Assembly (NCBI GenBank): GCA_028826165.1
Contig: JAPDFW010000059.1
Coordinates: 1,315,001-1,379,000 of the forward strand
Direction of reading: 5' to 3'
DNA: 64,000 nt
Source: Anaeramoeba ignava
Taxonomy: Eukaryota; Metamonada; Anaeramoebidae
In this document: positions 9,172 through 18,339 of the stretch, piece by piece
How positions within the stretch are numbered: position 1 is the first letter of the stretch
Layout of the letters: each line of letters starts with the position of its first letter
Translations under genes and position numbers: made by a program
The notes under the pieces: generated by a model
What the model was told of the DNA's origin: nothing
Database searches by the model: none
Seen by the model: the letters and a program-made list of their open reading frames with translations, nothing else

Positions 9172-11394
9172 ATGTCTAAACTTTTTGATGCTATTGAAGA
9201 AGGAAATTTTAGAAAAATTAAACGTATTTTAAAAGGAGGAGTTGATCCAAATTTTCCTGAAGTTTGTTGTTGTTTTAATTTTTTATTATTAATTTTTTAA
9301 TTTTTTAATTTTAATTTTTGCAGAAAGTAAATTAATTCCAAAAAAAAAAATAAGTTTAAAAATAAATTTATTTTGATATTTTCTTTTATTTTCTAGTTTG
9401 TAAAAATTAATTAAACAAAATTTTTTATCCGATTTTATTTTATTGAATTTTTATTAAAATGCTTTTCTAAAATTAAATGCTTTTTAGCATAATACTGCCT
9501 TACATTTAGCTTCTAAATTTAGTAATAATTATAAACTTTTTAAACTCCTTTTATCTTATGGAGCAAATGCAAACTCACAAAATGTTGAAAATTTTTTAAA
9601 TTTAGAAAATAATTTTGTTTTGAAAAGAAATTTAAACTGATTATTTGTTTTTAGGATGTAGAAAAATTCATTTTGATTCTTTTTTTTTGTGAATTGAATA
9701 TTTTATTAATCTTTCTTTTTTAGTGGGTAATTAATAAATTGTTTTTTAATTTCCTAATTTATTAATTTAATTTTTTTTTTAGCTTGATACTCCATTACAT
9801 TATCTTTGTACTTTTCAACCTAATAGAATTGATTTAATTAGATTATTTCTTAAATTTGGTGGGTGTGTAAATGCAAGAAATGTAAATGATTAAAATAAAT
9901 TTTTTTTTGTTCCACTTTTTTTAATCAAATTTTTAATTTAAAATGACTTTTTTTTAGCAAGTAAATAATTCTTTTCTTTTTTTTTTAAAATTTATTTAAA
10001 ATTTTAATTTTGAAATAGGATGTATTAATTCATTTATTTTTAGAAAATTTTTATTTTTTTGGATCTTAATTGGTTATTTTATTAATTTTAAAGATGAATA
10101 CTCCACTTCATTATGTTTGTATGTCAAAAACTACACTTGAAGTAGTAAAATTTTTAGTTTCTTCTGGAGCTCTTGTTAATGCACAAAATGTATTCTCTTT
10201 AATCAATTCCAAAAAAAATCATTTCAAAAAAAAAAAAATTAATTTTGTTAAATAGATTGTAAATAAAAATTTTCCTCAATTCCACTTTTTTTTTTGTTAA
10301 GAAATTTACAATTTTTATTGTAAATAGAAAGTAAATTATATTATTCCTATTTTTTTTATTCAGTTTTGAATTCAATTCAAACGTTTATTAGAAATATACA
10401 CCTCTTCCATTTATGTGTTTATAATTCTTCAAAAAAAGAAATTATAAGATATCTCATTTCTCAAGGAGCTAGAATTGATGCAAGAAATGTAAAAAGAAAA
10501 TGATTTAGAAAATGGTTTTTTTCAAAAATCTAAATAATCTATTATTTTAGATTGTTAGAAAATTTTTTATTTGTTTTGATCGAAATTTTTTTATTCTCAT
10601 TTGATCAAAATTAGGGAGTAAATTTTTTTCGAAAATAAGATTTTATTTATTTATTAAATAAATATAAATAAATACAAAAGGGAAAAACACCAAGTCATTT
10701 TGCATTTGATGAAAATATTAAAGATCTTCTCAAATTTTACAATAGTATCCAAGAAGATTTTAAGAAACTTTTTAAAAGATCAGAATTATGTGATCTTGTT
10801 CTCAAAATTGAAAATAAACAGATTCAAGTTCATTCAATGATATTTCAATTTCGAATACCAGAAATTCCATATCAAAAAATTGTGGGAATTTTAGAGAAAA
10901 AGAAATTGGAAGAAGCAATGAATTTTCTGAAGTTTGTTTATTATGGAAGAGTTAAAAATTTAGAGAAATTGAAATCAATGATTTATCAAGATTTGGGACT
11001 TGGGGAAAATTATATTGAAAAAAAAGAGGGAAAACAAGGATTAGTTTCTGATTTAAAAATGCTATATTTGAATGAAAAAGGACAAGATTTCAAAATATTA
11101 GTTGGAAAAGAAATTATCAAAACACATAAATTGATTCTTTTCGCAAGATCAAGATTGTTTAGAGGAATGTTTTTGAGTGTGAAAGATGATTCAAATTCAG
11201 TTCATGATTATACTCAAAAACCAAGTAAATCAATTCAACAATTTTTCAAGTTTCTTTATTTCGATGAAATTCCAAATAATATCCAAATTCGAATTGCAAA
11301 AGATTTACTTGAAATGGCTGATTTTTATCAAATTAACAAGAAATCATATTTATTTCTTCAATTAGAAGAAATACTCCAAAATAAATTAATTTAA
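9172..11394 (+). CDS. Intron-rich ankyrin-BTB gene with 3-nt microexons
   Basis: Inferred exons: 9172-9261, 9324-9326, 9397-9399, 9488-9583, 9655-9657, 9724-9726, 9783-9881, 9958-9960, 10019-10021, 10094-10189, 10256-10258, 10328-10330, 10392-10488, 10551-10553, 10615-10617, 10681-11394. All introns are GT-AG, phase 0, 56-88 nt. Exon 1 starts MSKLFDAIEE. The 96/99/96/97-nt exons each encode one ankyrin repeat (NTALHLAS, DTPLHYLC, NTPLHYVC, YTPL..HLCV). The last exon adds GKTPSHFAF and the tandem-BTB cassette (LCDLVLKIE; KDFKILVGK; ARSRLFRGMFLSV; HDYTQKP). With the microexons, the N-to-TPLH spacing matches the intronless paralogues. The 97-nt exon has one extra base (CTTCCAT where CTTCAT is expected), which breaks the frame unless it is an error. 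Corrected length is about 406 residues. Function: probable interaction adaptor. Confidence 0.75.
9262..10680 (+). other. Array of five intron triplets with paired 3-nt microexons
   Basis: Between each pair of ankyrin-repeat exons the sequence reads GT...AG-NNN-GT...AG-NNN-GT...AG. The ten triplets are AAA (9324), TTT (9397), GAT (9655), TGG (9724), CAA (9958), GAT (10019), ATT (10256), AAA (10328), ATT (10551) and GGA (10615). The 15 implied introns are 62, 70, 88, 71, 66, 56, 76, 58, 72, 66, 69, 61, 62, 61 and 63 nt. These match the short introns of other genes here (58, 66, 78, 78 nt). If each span were one intron of 192-226 nt, every junction would lose two residues relative to the paralogues. 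The exon model is inference from sequence only. Confidence 0.75.
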
Positions 11395-11508
11395 ATTTAA
11401 ATTTAAAAAAGAAAAAGGAGAATAACTGATTAAAATGAGAATTTGAAATTTTTTTTTTTTGGTTTTTTGAATTTCATTTTTTTTTTGTTTTTAATAAAAG
11501 AAATTAAA

Positions 11509-13131
11509 ATGGATTTGGGAAAACAATTTGTATTTTGTTGGGGATATAATAAAGAAAAACAACTTTCACCAGAAGAAGAAAGAACAATTCAAAAACCGAA
11601 ACCTTTTGCATTTCTTAAAGACCAAGAAATAGATTTGATATTTGCAAGTGATATTGATACTTTATGTTTTTGTGGAGAAAGAATTTATCAATTTGGGAAA
11701 ACAGGAACTGATTCATTTGTAGTTCCAAATATGCAAAAAATAATTTCAGGATTATATCATTTTTCAATTCTAGATGAAAATGGAGAAATTTATTCTTGGG
11801 GAAAAGACTATTTTAGAGAAAAAATTCGTCCAGAACTTTTGCCTTTTTCCAAAAATCATAAGGCAATCGATATTGAAGGCGGAATTTATCACACATTCAT
11901 ACTTACAACAAACCGCCAACTTTTTTTAATTAAAATGGATAAGGAATATTTCATTGCATCAAATGTCAAAAGATTTTTTGGAGGAAATCACAATAATGAT
12001 ATTATTTATCAGAAAGACAATGGGAAATATTACTTGAAAATGAAGGATATTGAGGATAAAAAGCGCCAAGAAGTTTTTACTAATTTTGAAGAGAGGAAAA
12101 ATTTGACAATTGAAAAAATGGCTCGTTCAATGTCTTCAAATGTTCTTGTTACAAAAAAGAACTCAAACGGAAAAACTTGTGTGTATCAAATCAGCACAAG
12201 AGCTGCAGCTGAAGTGGAATCTGCAATTTACAGAAAACTCACAGAGTTTAAAGGGAAATCAATCAAGCAAATTGTTTGTGGTTATGGACATTTTATGGTT
12301 TTGACTGAGGAAAATCAATTGTATACTTGGGGTGAAAATCAAGACGGGCAATTAGGAAATTCAGAACGTAGATCAGTCCCGAATCCTACTTTACTTGAAT
12401 TTGAAGAATTTACTCAAAACCGGCATTTGGACTGGCGAATTCATGCTGGAAATAACAACTCTTTTCTTTATGTTTCTTCGTCAAATTCTTTTATTAAGGA
12501 AATTTATCTTTTATTCGAAAGACAAGAAGTTACCGATTTGGAAATCAAGTGTTTGGACGGTGTTTGGAATGCCCATCTTCCATTGATTCAAGTCCGTTTG
12601 TCTTCCATAAAGAATTTTGATGATTTTCTCTTTTTCTGTAAAAGAAGAACGAAAAATCAAGTCAAATTTCTTCTTGATTTTATTTACACAGGGATTTTTT
12701 CAAACGATCAAGTTTTGGAACAATTTCTCGGCGAAATGAAACTGGATCAAGATTGGATTCTCGATAAAAAATTCAGTCAAAATGTTCTTGTTGATATTGG
12801 GAAATTATATGAAGATGAAAACGGAAAAGATTTCACAATTGTCACAAAAGAAATGGAAATCAAGGCTCATAAATTTATTTTGTCTGCAAGAAGTGAATTG
12901 TTTAGAGGCATGTTTTTGAGTGTTAACGATGAATCCAATAGGGTTCAGGATTATAGCGCAAAGTCTCCAAAAGCTATTCAATCGATTATCCAATTTTTTT
13001 ATCTAAAAACACTTGATTTTTCTCTTACTGAACAAGAATTAGAAGATGTTGAGTTTTTGGTTGATTATTATCAAGTTTGTGAACAGAATATTCGTCCTAT
13101 TATTGATAAAATAAGAAGCCAAAGAAAATAG
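11509..13131 (+). CDS. RCC1-repeat protein with tandem BTB domains
   Basis: 540 residues from the ATG at 11509 (MDLGKQFVFCWGYNKEKQ). The frame is open upstream only through a poly-T leader without a good ATG. The N-terminal half carries RCC1-type blades (VFCWGYNKEKQLS, YHFSILDENGEIYSWGKD, GGIYHTFILTTNRQLF, GYGHFMVLTEENQLYTWGENQDGQLGN). The C-terminal part is the same cassette as in the ankyrin proteins: a degenerate BTB (VTDLEIKCLDG, FLLDFIYTGIF), a short linker, and a canonical BTB (KDFTIVTKE, KAHKFILSARSELFRGMFLSV, VQDYSAKSPKAI). RCC1-BTB proteins are usually adaptors or chromatin- or vesicle-linked; the substrate is unknown. It lies 114 bases after the upstream ankyrin gene, on the same strand. 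Confidence 0.88.
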   Translation: MDLGKQFVFCWGYNKEKQLSPEEERTIQKPKPFAFLKDQEIDLIFASDIDTLCFCGERIYQFGKTGTDSFVVPNMQKIISGLYHFSILDENGEIYSWGKDYFREKIRPELLPFSKNHKAIDIEGGIYHTFILTTNRQLFLIKMDKEYFIASNVKRFFGGNHNNDIIYQKDNGKYYLKMKDIEDKKRQEVFTNFEERKNLTIEKMARSMSSNVLVTKKNSNGKTCVYQISTRAAAEVESAIYRKLTEFKGKSIKQIVCGYGHFMVLTEENQLYTWGENQDGQLGNSERRSVPNPTLLEFEEFTQNRHLDWRIHAGNNNSFLYVSSSNSFIKEIYLLFERQEVTDLEIKCLDGVWNAHLPLIQVRLSSIKNFDDFLFFCKRRTKNQVKFLLDFIYTGIFSNDQVLEQFLGEMKLDQDWILDKKFSQNVLVDIGKLYEDENGKDFTIVTKEMEIKAHKFILSARSELFRGMFLSVNDESNRVQDYSAKSPKAIQSIIQFFYLKTLDFSLTEQELEDVEFLVDYYQVCEQNIRPIIDKIRSQRK

Positions 13132-13409
13132 GGAAAAGAATAAAAATTAATATTAAAGAAAATTAAATGAAATTATATTTTTATTCCACTTTTTTAAAAT
13201 TTTTTTTTTTCAATTTAAAAATTTTTTTTTTCATTTTTTTCTTTTTCATTTTTTTTTATTTTTGTTTGAATTAAAAACAAAAAGAAAAGAAAACGTTTTT
13301 TTCTTCTTTTCATTTTAAAAATTTTGTTTTGTTTTGTTTTGTTTTGTTTGATTTTGATTTTATTTTTTTCGACAAACAAATTTGTGTTCAGTTAAATTGT
13401 AATTTAAAA
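13132..13409 (+). promoter_or_regulatory. T-rich upstream region of BTB-BACK-TLDc gene
   Basis: This 278-base gap holds long T tracts with TTTTTTTCATTTTTTT-type elements (13225-13260) and a GTTTT run (13324-13348). The open frame from 13329 (MFCFVLFDFD) reads through this leader, but its hydrophobic sequence reflects poly-T. The better start is MSRTFTNTEK at 13410, preceded by ATTTAAAA. Nothing else is seen in the gap. Confidence 0.4.
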
Positions 13410-14900
13410 ATGTCGAGAACTTTTACCAATACGGAAAAATTACAAAAAGATTTATTAACACTTTTTGAATTGGAAAACAATTTATTTGATTTTGAAATTA
13501 TAATTCATGAAAATGCAAAAACGGATAAAAAGACAAGTTTTTTTTGTCACAGAGCAATTCTTTCATGCAGAAGCGAATATTTCAAAGGGCTTTTCCGCTC
13601 AAATATGAAGGAATACCAAGAAGGAAAAGTTGAATTAACAGGAATTCCTATTAAAATTATGAAAGTTGTTCTTACTTATATTTACAGTGGAAATATCACA
13701 ATTACTCAAGAAAATGCGATTGAAATTTTGATTTTCGCTAAAAAATTTTGTTTTGAGGAGCTGGCTTCATTCTGCACTATTTTTATCAAAGAAAACATCA
13801 GTCTGGAAAATGTGATTGATTTACTCAATCTTTCTCATCAATTTGATTGTGATCGAGTTCATAGTTATTGTATTAATTTCATGCTGAAAAATTTCCAGAA
13901 CTTGTTTATGCATCCCGACTTCTCGCAAATCCAAGAAAAAGATCTCCAGCAAATCATACAGAGTGATAATTTGTATGTGGAGCATGAAGTCGAGCTTTTC
14001 AACTCGCTTATTAGTTGGGCTCAAGCAAATATCAATTATAATCACGATTTCCAAAAATTATCGAATGATTTGCAATCAAGTAAAATTCGCCAGAAATTAA
14101 ACGGATTAATCAATAGAATCCGTTTTTGCGAAATTCCTCACGATGAGATCAGCAAAATCCAGCGAATGAACCTTGTGGATAATCAAGTTATGAGCGATGT
14201 TCTTCTTTTCCAAAAAGCAAAACTTGAAAAAAATCACGAAAAAATTTCCGAACTCAAACAAAAGGCTCTATCGCAAAAAATCCAGATTTTCCAGAGAAGA
14301 AGTTGCTTCCGAGACAGCAGAATCGTCCACACAAAACAGCACGAAAACTACATCAAGGAATGGGTAAACAACAAGGACTTTTTCAAGAAAATCAAGTTGG
14401 GATTTTCAGGCAAAAGAGACGGTTTCGATTGCCACCAGTTCCATAAATTATGCGATAACAAGGGCCAAACCCTTGTGCTCATCCAAACAACTCAACGGTA
14501 CATCTTCGGTGGATTCAGTTCTGTTGGCTGGAATAACGACATCTCCACTTGGTCGCGTTGTAGAAAGGATTTCGATGGAAACTATTTTGGATTCATTTCG
14601 GATGAAAATGCTTTTTTATTCTCACTTAAAAATCACTTGAAAATTCCACCAGCAAAATTCCCTGTCAAAAACGGAAAGGAAGACATCGCCTTGCGTTATC
14701 ATGATAAATACGGCCCAACATTCGGACTTTATGATATTTACATCCAAGGAAATTTGAAAAATGGAAGAACAAATTTTGGTAATTCATATACTTTGCCAAA
14801 AGAAATTGAAGAAAGTCAAAGAGAAGCAACAGCCTTTTTTGCTGGATCCTTTGATAAATGGGAAATTGAGGAAATTGAGATTTTTTTCTCAAACAAATAA
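13410..14900 (+). CDS. BTB-BACK-TLDc domain protein
   Basis: 496 residues from the ATG at 13410. BTB at about 20-125 (LFDFEIIIHE, FCHRAILSCRSEYFKGLFRSNMKEY, VLTYIYSGNI). BACK-like region at about 130-265 (VIDLLNLSHQFDCDRVHSY, VELFNSLISW, LINRIRFCEI). A short charged helix leads into the TLDc domain at about 310-496 (IKEWVNNKDFFKKIKLGFSGKRDGFDCHQF, LVLIQTTQRYIFGGFSSVGW, ISDENAFLFSLKN, FAGSFDKWEIEEIEIFF). It is intronless and complete, with about the same plan as the gene at 3823, and is somewhat richer in G+C than its neighbours. It converges with the RCC1-BTB gene at 15021 across a 120-base T-rich gap. Likely an adaptor; V-ATPase or oxidative-stress links of TLDc are family knowledge only. 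Confidence 0.9.
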   Translation: MSRTFTNTEKLQKDLLTLFELENNLFDFEIIIHENAKTDKKTSFFCHRAILSCRSEYFKGLFRSNMKEYQEGKVELTGIPIKIMKVVLTYIYSGNITITQENAIEILIFAKKFCFEELASFCTIFIKENISLENVIDLLNLSHQFDCDRVHSYCINFMLKNFQNLFMHPDFSQIQEKDLQQIIQSDNLYVEHEVELFNSLISWAQANINYNHDFQKLSNDLQSSKIRQKLNGLINRIRFCEIPHDEISKIQRMNLVDNQVMSDVLLFQKAKLEKNHEKISELKQKALSQKIQIFQRRSCFRDSRIVHTKQHENYIKEWVNNKDFFKKIKLGFSGKRDGFDCHQFHKLCDNKGQTLVLIQTTQRYIFGGFSSVGWNNDISTWSRCRKDFDGNYFGFISDENAFLFSLKNHLKIPPAKFPVKNGKEDIALRYHDKYGPTFGLYDIYIQGNLKNGRTNFGNSYTLPKEIEESQREATAFFAGSFDKWEIEEIEIFFSNK

Positions 14901-15020
14901 TTTTTTTTTCTTTCAAATTTGTTTTGTACACATTTTTTCTTTTTCAATTTTTCTTCCAAAGAAAAAATTTGGAAGAAAGAAGAAATTCCAAAAAAAAAAT
15001 TTGTTTTTTTCTTTTCTTAT

Positions 15021-16832
15021 TTAATTCCATTTTTTTTGAGGAATAATTTCATAATTTTTAAAGTATTCTTTTTCCAAACGAGGAATTCTTTTTGGATGCT
15101 CATTATTAAATTTGTTAATTAATAAATCAAATAAATTTGGATTTGTTTGATTTAATTGAAAATAATCAATTCCAATTTTAATTTCATTAATAATTTGTTG
15201 TGTAATTTGAATTCCATTTTTAATTTGATTTGAATAAATCCAATATTCAAATATTTCAAATGATTTATTACTTAATCCACTATAATCTGTAACTTTATTT
15301 GATTTATCTTTTGTTACAGATAAAAACATTCCTCGATATAATTCACTTCTCATTATTAATATTAATTTTGGAAATTTATATTGTTTCTGATTTCTTTCAA
15401 TTATAAAATATTTTTCATTTTCATTTAAATAAATTCTTTTCATTGTTTCTTCAATTCTTTCATTTGAATTTATAATTTCTTTAATTTCTGAATATAATTT
15501 TGGATTTATCTTTCTGTTTGAATAAATCATTTCAAATATTTGATTTGATTCTTTAATTGATTTCTTTGAAATAATTTCTTGAAGTTTTTCAATTTCAATT
15601 TCATCTTTTAATCTATATTTCAATATTAATTTATGAGCTTCAATTATTTCTCCATTTTCTGTTTTAAATGAAATATTACAAAATTCTTTTCTTTCAAATA
15701 ATTTTATTAGATCTTCTTCAAGATTGGAAAAAGAAGGTGGAGAATAATAAAGGAATGATTTGTGATCTCCACAATGGACATGATAATTGGAAATATCTTC
15801 ATTAAATCTTAATTCAGGAAGTTCAATTTGAATTGGAATTTTTTGAAAAATTGTATCTCCAGTTCCTAATTGACCTGAATCGTTACTTCCAAATCCTATT
15901 AATTTCCCTTTTTTTGTTAAAACCAAAGTATAATTAATTCCACAAGAAAAATCAAGAATATTATCATTTTCAAATAAAGATGATTTCATTTCAGTAAATT
16001 CATAAGTATCTCGATCTTTTGTATTTTGATTTCTTAAAAAAAAACCAAATGAATAAAGCGCTCTTTTTCTTCTTCTCTTTTGATCTTCAATCAACATTAT
16101 TGAATAAGCCCATCCGCATTCAATATCAATTATTTTACCTTTTGGAATATTTTGGATCTTGTTAAGTTTGTTTTTCCTTTTTTTTCTTGATTCTCCTAAT
16201 CCAAGTTGACCATATAAATTATCTCCGCATCCAAACAATTCTTCATTTGAATTCAAAAGAAAAACATGATCGCAATTATTTCCTGAAAATATTCTAGAAA
16301 CATTTTTCATCATTAAAATTGGTTTTTCTGTTCTTTTCACTTTGAAATAATTACAACCAAGTTGACCATAAAAATTTGAACCAATTCCATAAGCATTTTG
16401 ATTTGAAGTTAATAAATAAACTGATCTAGATCCAGAAACAATATCTCGAATTATTCTATCATTTGTATCTTCAATTAATGATGAAATATTGATAAATTCT
16501 TTTGGATTATTTGTATTGATATATTCTCCTTTGGCAAATACATTTCCTTCTATTGTTAAAATAGCCTCATTTTGATTACCAACAGTTACTTTTTGAATAT
16601 CTTCTTCAATTTGGATTTTTTGAGGATTTTGTTTTGAATTTAAATACTCTATTGCTTTTCCATTTTTAAAAAGGAAAATTGTTGATAAACTTGATGATGA
16701 AATTTGTTTAATTTGTTTTTCATTTTCATTCTCATTTTCAAATTTAAAGTGAATTGGTTTTGTTATTTTTTCTGGCTTTATTTTTGAAAGTTTTGGGTTT
16801 GAATTTAAACCAAAAAATATAATTTCATTCAT
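15021..16832 (-). CDS. RCC1-repeat protein with tandem BTB domains
   Basis: Intact, intronless, 603 residues, starting MNEIIFFGLNSNPKL. RCC1 blades occupy residues 1-355 (AILTIEGNVFAKGEYI, VYLLTSNQNAYGIGSNFYGQLG, HVFLLNSNEELFGCGDNLYGQLG, YTLVLTKKGKLIGFGSNDSGQLGTGD). A degenerate BTB follows (CNISFKTENGEIIEAHKLIL), then IRLYLNE-type linker sequence. The canonical BTB has FPKLILIMRSELYRGMFLSV and KVTDYSGLSNKSFEIF. This is the functional reference for three damaged relatives: the gene at 1-317, the fragment at 16904-17229 and the pseudogene at 21891-23575. The repeat part is expected to form a seven-blade propeller. Binding partner unknown. Confidence 0.9.
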   Translation of the reverse strand: MNEIIFFGLNSNPKLSKIKPEKITKPIHFKFENENENEKQIKQISSSSLSTIFLFKNGKAIEYLNSKQNPQKIQIEEDIQKVTVGNQNEAILTIEGNVFAKGEYINTNNPKEFINISSLIEDTNDRIIRDIVSGSRSVYLLTSNQNAYGIGSNFYGQLGCNYFKVKRTEKPILMMKNVSRIFSGNNCDHVFLLNSNEELFGCGDNLYGQLGLGESRKKRKNKLNKIQNIPKGKIIDIECGWAYSIMLIEDQKRRRKRALYSFGFFLRNQNTKDRDTYEFTEMKSSLFENDNILDFSCGINYTLVLTKKGKLIGFGSNDSGQLGTGDTIFQKIPIQIELPELRFNEDISNYHVHCGDHKSFLYYSPPSFSNLEEDLIKLFERKEFCNISFKTENGEIIEAHKLILKYRLKDEIEIEKLQEIISKKSIKESNQIFEMIYSNRKINPKLYSEIKEIINSNERIEETMKRIYLNENEKYFIIERNQKQYKFPKLILIMRSELYRGMFLSVTKDKSNKVTDYSGLSNKSFEIFEYWIYSNQIKNGIQITQQIINEIKIGIDYFQLNQTNPNLFDLLINKFNNEHPKRIPRLEKEYFKNYEIIPQKKWN

Positions 16833-16903
16833 TTTTGAAAAAGAAAAAAATGAAAAAATGATTTGGAATTTTAATTTTAATTTTAATTTTGATTTTGATT
16901 TTG

Positions 16904-17229
16904 ATTTTAATTTTGATTATTAAATTTGTTAATTAATAAATCAAATAAATTTGGATTTGTTTGATTTAATTGAAAATAATCAATTCCTATTTTAATTTCA
17001 TTAATAATTTCTTGTGTAATTTGAATTTCATCTTTAATTTGATTTGAATAAATCCAATATTCAAATATTTGAAATGATTTATTACTTAATCCACTATAAT
17101 CTGTAACTTTATTAGAAGTATCTTTTGTTACAGATAAAAACATTCCTCGATATAATTCACTTCTCATTATTAATATTAATTTAGGAAATTTATATTTCTT
17201 TTCTTTCCTTTCAATTATAAAATCTTTTT
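16904..17229 (-). pseudogene. Truncated C-terminal BTB fragment of an RCC1-BTB gene
   Basis: Reading leftwards from about 17229, the frame gives KDFIIERKEKKYKFPKLILI, then MRSELYRGMFLSV, KVTDYSGLSNKSF and a C-terminus ending NNQN. This is nearly identical to the last 100 or so residues of the RCC1-BTB gene next door and of the pseudogene at 21891. Upstream of 17229 the homology stops abruptly in A/T-rich DNA, with no RCC1 part and no first BTB. It is therefore a broken duplicate. An 86-residue product from the internal ATG at 17167 is possible but unlikely to fold as a full BTB. Confidence 0.8.
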
Positions 17230-18339
17230 AATTAATTTATTTCAAAAATGGAATAAAGAATATTAAATAATTAAATTTAGAATTAATTATATTTTATATA
17301 TTTTATTAATTTTTCTTTATTTAAATTAATATAAAACTATTCTCAATAATTTAATAAAATTGAGAAGAAAATTAAAATATTTTAATAAATATAAATATTT
17401 AATTTTAATAATATTTAATAATAATTTAATTTAAATTTATTTTATTTTAATTTGATATAATATTTTTATTTATTTAAAATTAATATTTTTAATTATTTAT
17501 TATTCAATTTTAATTATAATAAAATATATTAAAAAAGTGGAATAAATATTTTAATAAATATATATATTTAATTTTAATAATATTTAATAATAATTTAAAT
17601 TTAAAAAAATTTTATTTTAACATGATATTTTTATTTATTATATTAATATTTTTGATTATTTATTATTCCAATTTTAATTATAATAAAATATATTAAAAAG
17701 TGGAATAAATATTTTAATAAAGATATTTATTTAATTTTAATAATAATTAATAATAATTTAATTTAAATTTATTTTATTTTAATTTTAATATAATATTTTT
17801 ATTTATTATATTAATATTTTTAATTATTTATTATTCCAATTTTAATTATAATAAAAATATATTAAAAATAAAATTAAAAAATTAAAAAATTTTAAATAAA
17901 TTGAATTTAACATGATTGAATAAGATAAACTTTCTAAAAAAATAATTTACTAATTATTCTATTTTTGATTTTGATTATAATTCATTAATATTTAAATATT
18001 AATTAATAATAAATTTTATTTGATTTTTTTTATTTTAATATTTTAATTAATGAATTTAAATTTAATTATTATTAATTTCTATTTTCAATTTTTATTTTTA
18101 TTTATTATATTAAAAATATTCAATTTTTAAAATTTATTATTTTTTTTTTTGGATTATTTTTTTATTAATTAAATTTTTAATAAATATTTTAAATTAAAAT
18201 TAAATTATTTAAAATTAAATTTGTTTCTTATTTATTATTTTAAAGAAATTAATTTGATTAAAAGTAAATTAAAATTGAATTAAATTTTGAAAAAAAAAAT
18301 TAAAAAAAAAAGTTTGATTTTCTTATTATTAATTAATTT
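17230..18339. repeat. A/T-rich gap with about 165-bp tandem units
   Basis: No gene is visible. From about 17377 to 17870 there are three copies of a roughly 165-base unit. Each contains ttttaataaatata-like, taatatttaataataattt and ttaattataataaaatata blocks, followed in two copies by a gtggaataaatatt segment. Copy starts near 17377, 17548 and 17710 give spacings of 171 and 162. The rest, to 18339, is unstructured A/T DNA plus the 3' flank of the TLDc gene. Confidence 0.7.

Noticed and set aside
10070-10255. A 61-residue stand-alone ankyrin frame
   Set aside because: It is one exon (10094-10189) of the intron-rich ankyrin gene extended into flanking introns.
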